Position numbers and translations under genes: made by a program. Shown here piece by piece: positions 57,150-64,000 of a DNA stretch of 64,000 nt. This stretch comes from Xiphophorus maculatus (lineage: Eukaryota > Chordata > Actinopteri > Cyprinodontiformes > Poeciliidae): positions 4,192,501 to 4,256,500 of the forward strand of contig NC_036455.1 in the NCBI RefSeq assembly GCF_002775205.1. The letters are read 5' to 3'. Position 1 is the first letter of the stretch; each line of letters begins with the position of its first letter. The notes under the pieces are model-generated. The model was not told the DNA's origin. It saw only the letters and a program-made list of their open reading frames with translations, and searched no databases.

Positions 57150-57800
57150 TCGGAGGCACACCTGTGGATGTATTTAAGGCAGTCCCTCAAACACACTGCT
57201 TACGTATGCCAGCTTTCATACTGTTCATGAAAAAGAGAGGTTCTGTGTCCCAGAGATGAATGTGTTTTGGTGTCCAAACTGGTAAGAAAGCGTTTTTATC
57301 CAGAATGAAACAAGTCTTGCAACAGCATGGATTGAAAAACCACTCAGAGAGGAAGTAGCTATTACTCCACAAGCAGCATAACAAGGCAGATTACAGTTTG
57401 CTAATGCACACAGGGGAAAAGACCTTAACGTTTTGAGACATGTGCTGTTGTTTGATGAAACTAAAATCGGACAATAATGACCATTATGGCCAAACACCAT
57501 TGAGCCTGAGAAAAACATTGTAACTGTGAAGTACGAAGGTGGCAGCATCATGTTGTGTGTGGGTGCTTTTCTGCAGGAAACGGATAGCATCAGGAGGGAA
57601 GAACTCTTTGTGGAAATATTGACGCAAAATGTCAAGATCTCATTCAGGAAGTTAAAGCTTGGGAAACAAATGGCTCTTCCAAATGGACAGTGAAACTAAA
57701 TCACCAAGTTAGCTACAAAGTGACTCAAGGACAAAAGAATGTCAATTTTTTGTGACCACCACAAATCCCTGATCTCAGTCGAATGGGACAAAATTCAAAC
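57150..57800 (+). mobile_element. Decayed Tc1-like transposase copy
   Basis: Plus-strand translation gives disrupted Tc1 transposase blocks in order: VFWCPNW near 57260, a QAA-type block near 57370, VKYEGGSIMLCVGAFLQETD (57533-57592), and PDLSRM near 57770 in the place of the catalytic SPDLNPIE. Many stops. Not functional. Confidence 0.75.
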
Positions 57801-60590
57801 AGGAAACCCAAATAGTTTGACGCAGATCATATAGTCTAAAGGGATTGCTATCAAATACTGGAGAACTGTATGTAAATTTCTGAATTTGAAAAGTAAAAGT
57901 AAATCTGTAAAAGTAAGTATGTAACTCAATGAGAAAAAACTAATCAATGCTCTATGATGTGGAAAATTACACGGCTCCGTCTTGTATTGGAATATTTTTG
58001 AATTATTTAAATAACACAAGTAAATTTTTTAAAATTGATTTGGTTTGTTTCTATAGTCAATAAATCCCTTCATTAAAAATTTGATTTTCAAATTACAAAT
58101 TAGATCAAAATCAGCAGGCTACTGTTTATTCAATATAAGATTGAAAATTTCCACTCTTTTGCCTGTTGAGGAATCAGGAAACATGATGTTCCTTCCTGCT
58201 CTTTGTTTCGATTTTCGGAAAACTTCAGAGGAAAGGTTGGTGATGTTTTTTGTGAATATGTGGCACATTTCAGCTTCTACAGCTCATCTTTTTGACATTT
58301 GATTGTTTGAATTTGATCGTCAGTTTTGTTTCTTTTAAAGTCCTTCAAAAGAAAATCTGATAATTTGATCGGTGTCTCTGTGGTGTAAAACCACAAACTT
58401 CGTCTAATCCTGTTAAAACCAGAGCTCCCCTGTTGAATTAAAAGGCTGCCTTAGCCGTTGTGTCCCCCTTCCAACTTGGCTGACTCGCTGATGTGTCCAT
58501 GCAACACACTGAGAGAGTCAATTTTCGTATCTATGGTAACGATTGTGTTTAAGGAGTGTATTTTCTGCACCACTTTAATTCTGCCGCCGTTCTTGCTGAG
58601 TAGCACTATTGTTTTCTCGGTATATACACCTGCTGTTTTATGGGGTTACTTCAGGGAGCATCGTTAAAACAGCAGTAGGACCATGTTTACAGCAAAACTT
58701 CCTCGCTCCATGACCAATATCGGTTTTTGTTTTATAGCCCGATAAAATTACCTAAGTGTCTGTAATCACAGACTGGTAATATCCGTAAGCCAACTCTATC
58801 AAAGCACGCTGGTTTTATTGCCCTCACAACCTTTCACATCAGTGTGAAGGCCATCAGAAAAGAAGGAAACAGCATTGACTAAATCCTGCTAAAAGTTCCC
58901 ATTTGTAAGTGACCGATGATAAAAAAAAAAGCTGACTAGGTGGAGACAGATGCACGCAAAGCGAAAGACGTAGAACTTGTTTTCCCCTGTGTTAGCTGCC
59001 AAACACACCTTGACTTTAGAAAGTGTACAGGCTTTTACCCATCGTATTTAGAAAATAGGCAGAATGAAAGGAGGAATACATGCAGAAAGTTCTGAAGGGC
59101 AAAAATCAAACCCAAGTCTAACACCTCCGTATGCACTAGATTATGCCTAGTTATTTTAAATTATATGAAGCGCTGTGGTGCATGATGCAGTGGGAAAGAG
59201 GCATACGTTTCCTCTTTAATTTAAGAAAATGGAGTTCAAAATAGTTGAAAAAGTGCATTAAATACCCTTTATTAGTGATATACAATCAGTAGTGTCGGTT
59301 GTTATTATGGGCGATGTGGTTCACCATCCAAGGCAGCATTCCCTGTGGGGTAGGAAAAAATAAAAACATTAAAAATATTTTTCGTTATTTTGATCATTTC
59401 TCATTTTTTGCTTAGAATTTGGGAGACATGTTGTCAGTAGTTCATAGAATAAAAGAACAATTTTCATTTTACTCAAAGATATATCTATAAAGAGTGAAAT
59501 CAGAGAACTGATCATTTTAATTTTGTATCTCAATTTTGTATTTAATCAATCTGTGCATGTGTGTATCTCTTCTCTATTTGTCTTACTTTTTTCTTTCATA
59601 ATTATCGGAACATTTCCTATGTTATTTTGTTTTATTTGTAGCTGTTGTTGTTGTTTTCCTTTTTCTCCATTTGTTTTATCTCCTCTGTCTCTCTATAATT
59701 GGTTTTGCCTTTTTAATTTGTTGCCTTAACAAAACCATGATGCATCAGAGGGAATGTCATTTTTACCCCCTGTTGTTGAGCAATTCTACCCCTGACACTA
59801 CAAAGCAACCAGATTCACAACTCTGTTTATTTAGGTTGATAGAAAAAGACACCTAACCATTATTAAATTTGTAAAAACAAAAAAAGGAAAAATTTTTAAT
59901 ACTTGACAGCATAGTATTTGATGAAGATTACAAACTAAGTGGTGCCTCTTGGATAAATGTTGCTCTCCTGCAGCCTAGTTTGTTATCAAGTATTTTATTA
60001 TTGAAAACATAAAGAAATAAATGAATCAAACCAAGTTTTTTTTTTAAAAGAATCTTTAATCAACATAGTTCAGTCCAGGTATATTGTCCGGTATATAGAT
60101 GGAGCTTTTCACACAATCTTAAGCTTAAAAAATAATCTGTGCATTTAAGGATGTTTTTTCAAAATTCATTCAAAGAGGCCCTTTAATTTAATGCTGCATA
60201 TCCAAAAAAAAAAAAAAAAAAAGACAAAACCTTAAAATAAGCAACTCGTCTTGATCACAGGAGGATAATATGTTTATTTTTTTTCTCGAGTTCTGTCACT
60301 GCCGTCCCTCGGCTGTGTCGCCCTGGGCCGAGAGCCTTTTTTTTTGCGTATATCAAAAACTGCTGCAGTAAAGACCAGTCAAATCTGGACTGGATTATTC
60401 CACACTGATTACAGATTCTCTAATACAGGTTCTGAAAAAAAGGAGGATTATCCATTTTCCTAGAAATATAGCTACAATCTCATTGTGTGGTTTGGATCCT
60501 TGCTTTACTTACTGTTTATATATATTGTTTTATAAACGAACGTCTTTAATTTTATTTTTACATTAGAAAAATTATGTGTTTTTTTATCCC
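57801..60590. other. celf3: CELF3 intron 2, no recognised exon
   Basis: Mostly AT-rich. No CELF3 exon 3 (which should encode the short segment after LPG in RRM1) was found. Short frames lack support. Confidence 0.5.
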
Positions 60591-60597
60591 TCTATAG

Positions 60598-61550
60598 CAG
60601 GGGTGTCCAAACGTTTTGCCTTGAGGGCCAATATCAAGAAGCTGAAGGCACTTTTTTTTATTTTATCAACTTATAATATACTGGAATTAACAAAATTGTC
60701 AGATTTTTGGGAAAAACCCATCCATAAGTGACTGTAGATGCAAAACATTAATTAATATAAGACAGTTTTTTGGGTGGATTGTTTTTGTTTTTTAGTCTAA
60801 GCTCAGCAACAAGAACAGGAAGTTGCTCTCTCTGGATTAATCTAGCGGAGTCTCTTTTATTAAAGATGTTGGATGTTTGGGATCCTGTTTACAACAAAAA
60901 TGAGATCAACCCAGAAACTTGGTTAATAAATGAGAAATAATTTTTGTCTCAACAATATGGCTGAAAAATGTATCACAATATAAGCATTTAATTTCAGTCG
61001 ATATTGATAATTATTTTTTAATTGAAATTTTTTTTAAATAACTGAAATACTACCAAACTGGTGGCGTGACCTTTCCTCTTTTATTCACAGTTTTCACTCC
61101 ATGCTGTTGATTTCATTTTTAAACAGCAAAACCTTAAACTGCTGCTTGTTGAGCCAGTGACTCAACAAGTTGTTGCTAGGTAACCAAAAATTAAGTGAGT
61201 TGCTAGGTAACCAGAGTGAGTGAGTTAGTTGAAGCTACTCACTTTGCTTGGCTGGTCGTCAGAGGTTGAGCAGCTAAAGCCTTTCCTCTGCCTACATCTC
61301 CCAGAATGCTGCACTGTTCTGGATTGGAGTTTAATGAATATTCCATATATTGAATATTGAATATTCTACCAGACGTATTATCTGTTGATTTTGATCACAT
61401 GTCTATCGCGATATATATTGTTATTGATTTACTGTCCAGCCCTTCCTCTAACATTTTAACATTTTCCTTTGACTAGATTTGGTCCTTTGCAGAATTGTGA
61501 TTGGTGGCCAAATAAAGTCATCAAGAGGGCCACACTTTGGACACCCCTGC
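60598..61550. mobile_element. hAT-like element with nested R1 repeat
   Basis: Ends CAGGGGTGTCCAAACG (60598-60613) and CTTTGGACACCCCTG (61536-61550), inverted hAT-type termini, with GAGGGCCA-type subterminal blocks on both sides (TTGAGGGCCA, AGAGGGCCAC). The 8-bp flanks are similar but not identical. There is no transposase frame. The interior from about 60950 to 61445 is a copy of family R1, apparently inserted in it. Confidence 0.75.
60950..61445 (+). repeat. Dispersed repeat family R1 (copy 2), with paired X-box-like sites
   Basis: Aligns by eye with 5062-5545. Two perfect GTTGCTAGGTAAC palindromes lie at 61172-61184 and 61199-61211. Confidence 0.75.
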
Positions 61551-62079
61551 TTTTAATTCTTTTAAAGAATTGATATTTTTGTGTCTTTTTCATAGAAGGA
61601 CCAGGGACAATATTTGAACCTAAAAACATTATTGGTGAATTTATTTATTTTTCATTTCCAGTCAGGTGTCAGGACTGGACGCTTGTTGTAATTGCAGGCG
61701 TAAAGCAGCTGGGGGACGTAGAGACAGTTTTAAAGAGCGGACGCTATTAGGACGGCGATAAAAGAAATCCCATTGTTAGCGTGACAGTAGGGTAACCCTT
61801 CCTGACCTCTCATACAGGATCAGCAGGGCCCAGCGCCTGTGATAAAGCCCTCTTCCCCCCGTCTGCTCCTACTCCAGCAGCTCTCCTCCTCATAACCTCT
61901 TACCTCTAAGCCATGTGGAACAAGCTAAACCCTCCTGTGTTCTGCCAATCCGTCCCTGCCCCCGTTTCGAGCTCTGACTCGCCAAAGATGGGGAGGAGAG
62001 AAAAAAAAAAAGACAGAAAACCATCTTATTAGCTCTAAACACGCCCACAAGGACAAGATCTGCTTCCACCCCTGCCACC

Positions 62080-62170
62080 AGCTGTGGTGTAATTGTCATG
62101 TAATTGCACCTGCGCTGCCAGAGAATAATTAACTTTGGCATCTCATGGCCGGGGTGATACAAAAGGAATA
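62080..62170. promoter_or_regulatory. Possible conserved intronic enhancer of CELF3
   Basis: A non-repetitive stretch with clustered motifs: CAGCTG and CACCTG E-boxes and homeodomain-type TAATT cores (GTGTAATTGTC, TGTAATTGCACC, AATAATTAACTT). The look is that of vertebrate conserved non-coding elements, but conservation cannot be tested here. The remainder of 61560-64000 holds no recognised exon. Confidence 0.25.
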
Positions 62171-64000
62171 ACATGATAGCAATTATAGGAGTGAGAGAAG
62201 GAAATCCTAAATGAAAGCACACCTGAAAGGAGAGAAAGCTGAAAGATGTCATTAACTTTCAGTGCTGCCTTTTTCCTCTCTCTTTCTGGGTAGAAAGAGT
62301 CACTCTTACGGCTCCTTTGTCTCATCTAACAATGAAAAAGAAGAAAGACGTGGAAAAAGAAAGGAAGAGATAGACGGCAGGCAGCAGATGGACGTATCAG
62401 AGTGGCACCTGGCCTTGTGTTTAATTTCAGGTGAGAGAGTATGGCTCTAAGTGAGAAGAGGAAAAACAGCTGAAGGCAGGGTAAGGAAATGAGAGTAGTG
62501 GAGCTGTTAAAATAAAAAAAAATAAAAAAGCAGGCATAGGCAATAAACCAAATTTCTCTCGGCGTGTGGAGATTTGGCAGAGAGATTTTTCTCTTTAGCT
62601 GTACTCATTCTGTCCGACCTGGGCATCTCTCCCTGTCTCTTGTTGCTGATTCGTTCCTGTCTTAGCCCATTTGTGTGGAGACAGTAACATCCTCAGTGTG
62701 CCACATGAAGTCAAGGTGTTTTTCCAAACAGGGTGGTTCACCGCCGGATAGTGGACCTGAGATGTTTTTGCATAATTAACATAACTGAAAATGATTCGGA
62801 GCGATTTTTACAATCCATTAACCTTTGTAGGAACAATTTACAAAGTAAACAAAGACAAATTTAGCATTTTACATGGGATTACAAACAGAACATATTTCAG
62901 GGTTTTATGAGAAATATATACAATTTTTGTTGTAACAAAAGAAAAGTGTGATTTCAGGACAAAAGCTTGTTAACTGGGTTTGTTTCGAAACTAACCTGCA
63001 GTGAAACACAGGCTAACTCAGCTTGGCATAAAAATTTAGAAAATTAACCCCTAACCAGACCTTACAACCTTTGACTTTTCTTTTTACTGTTTTGTTACAA
63101 GTAAAGGTTTCAGATTCTCAAACAAATTTTAATATTAGACAAAGATTACCTTTGTAGATACAAAAAGGCATTTTCAAATGGCAATTTTATTTATTAAAGG
63201 GGAAAAGGTATCTAAAACAACCTGGGCCTTGTTGAAACAACATAATTGTGTTTACAAAAACTAACTTCAATCTCTGCCATGGAGGATATTCTGCCCATTA
63301 CCTTTGTTTAAAAAAAATAAGGTAAAATAGAAGGTCATGACAAATATTAAGAACCAATGCACATCAGTTAGAGGGATTCTTGTGTTGAATAATTGTTGTC
63401 AGGAGTTAAAAATGTGTTTCTCACTCTGTAATTTAAAAAAGTAAAAACAAATACAGCATAAATCAAATTATCATTGTTTATTCTCTTTGATCAGTATGTC
63501 TAAAGATTCAGCTGGAATTCATTAGTATCCTTTTTTGGAGAAATATACTGGAAAGATGCTGCTGTTTTAATTTTTATCATTCTAAATGTTACAAAAAGTG
63601 AATATATAAAAAGCTTAGCAGCTTCCACTGGCTCTTTTTTCGTCTGCAGGTTCTGTTTTTGTTTTTTTCTTGTGCATTGAAGACTAGAAGATGCATATTA
63701 CTTCGTGTTTAGCACAACCTTAGTACAACTGATAATTGTTTTGTGTTGCAGTTTTTCCCTTAGCTTCTGTTTTATACTGAACACCATCACCATTCTTCCT
63801 ATCCTTTGACTAACAGTTAATTGAAGTACTTTTAGATTGAGAAATTATGTATTATTGACAGTCATATCAAGCATAATTTATAGAAAATGTAAATGAGAAA
63901 ATATTTACTTTTTTTAATGTATTTTGAACCTCCACTTCCTAGCCTGTTTCCACTTGTGTTCCTGCAAAAGCAGTTTGTTTGTTTTTAACTCAAAAGGGTT

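Noticed and set aside
61890..62450. Frames of 60-120 codons in CELF3 intron 2
   Set aside because: Ser/Phe- or Arg/Lys-rich frames from purine/pyrimidine-rich DNA with no splice or homology support.
1..64000. CRISPR array, phage, operon or bacterial defence system
   Set aside because: The sequence is spliced vertebrate DNA; there are no regularly spaced direct repeats or prokaryotic gene clusters.
1..64000. tRNA or rRNA genes
   Set aside because: No cloverleaf-like A/B box arrangement or rRNA-like GC-rich block was noticed by eye; a covariance-model scan would be needed to exclude small RNAs.

Overview
The window is vertebrate nuclear DNA, almost certainly from a ray-finned (teleost) fish. 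Genes are split by GT-AG introns. Intergenic DNA is AT-rich and full of fish-type DNA transposon relics (Tc1/mariner, hAT-like and fold-back MITEs) and L2-like LINE fragments. The recognisable genes all belong to the human chromosome 1q21-q23 synteny group. No prokaryotic operon, CRISPR array or phage-type system is present.

Layout. 0-7 kb: the 3' coding end of an unrecognised Glu/Lys-rich repeat protein (2-934, +), a structurally intact Tc1 transposon (1429-3002), old repeats, and a solitary first exon of a CRABP2-like retinoic-acid-binding protein on the minus strand (6908-6989). 11-12.7 kb: MRPS21, two coding exons, complete. 14.6-16.4 kb: a 5'-truncated L2-like LINE, minus strand. 18.4-25.1 kb: CIART (Chrono), with a CpG-rich promoter carrying two CACGTG E-boxes, a non-coding first exon and five coding exons (312 aa). 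27.3-42 kb: RPRD2, ten coding exons predicting 1072 aa. 42-48 kb: intergenic DNA with one unexplained, well-spliced candidate exon (45830-46053). 48.4-64 kb: the 5' part of CELF3, with a CpG-rich upstream zone, a strong REST/NRSF-like site, a putative 5'UTR exon, and the first two coding exons (RRM1). The rest of CELF3 lies beyond the right edge.

The genes do not form one pathway. CIART is a circadian transcriptional repressor, RPRD2 binds the RNA polymerase II C-terminal domain, CELF3 is a neuronal splicing regulator, MRPS21 is a mitochondrial ribosomal protein, and CRABP2 delivers retinoic acid. They are together because of conserved synteny, although the local order differs from human and PRPF3 is not seen between MRPS21 and RPRD2.

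The most notable non-genic signals are: dispersed repeats carrying paired RFX X-box-like palindromes; several A-B-A'-B' nested inverted repeats that look like template-switch scars; a tandem duplication in the CIART 3'UTR whose second copy holds the poly(A) signal; the RE1 site upstream of CELF3; and UG repeats at both ends of the CELF3 5' intron. I did not find a clear new biological system. All coordinates and motif matches were read by eye, without alignment software.
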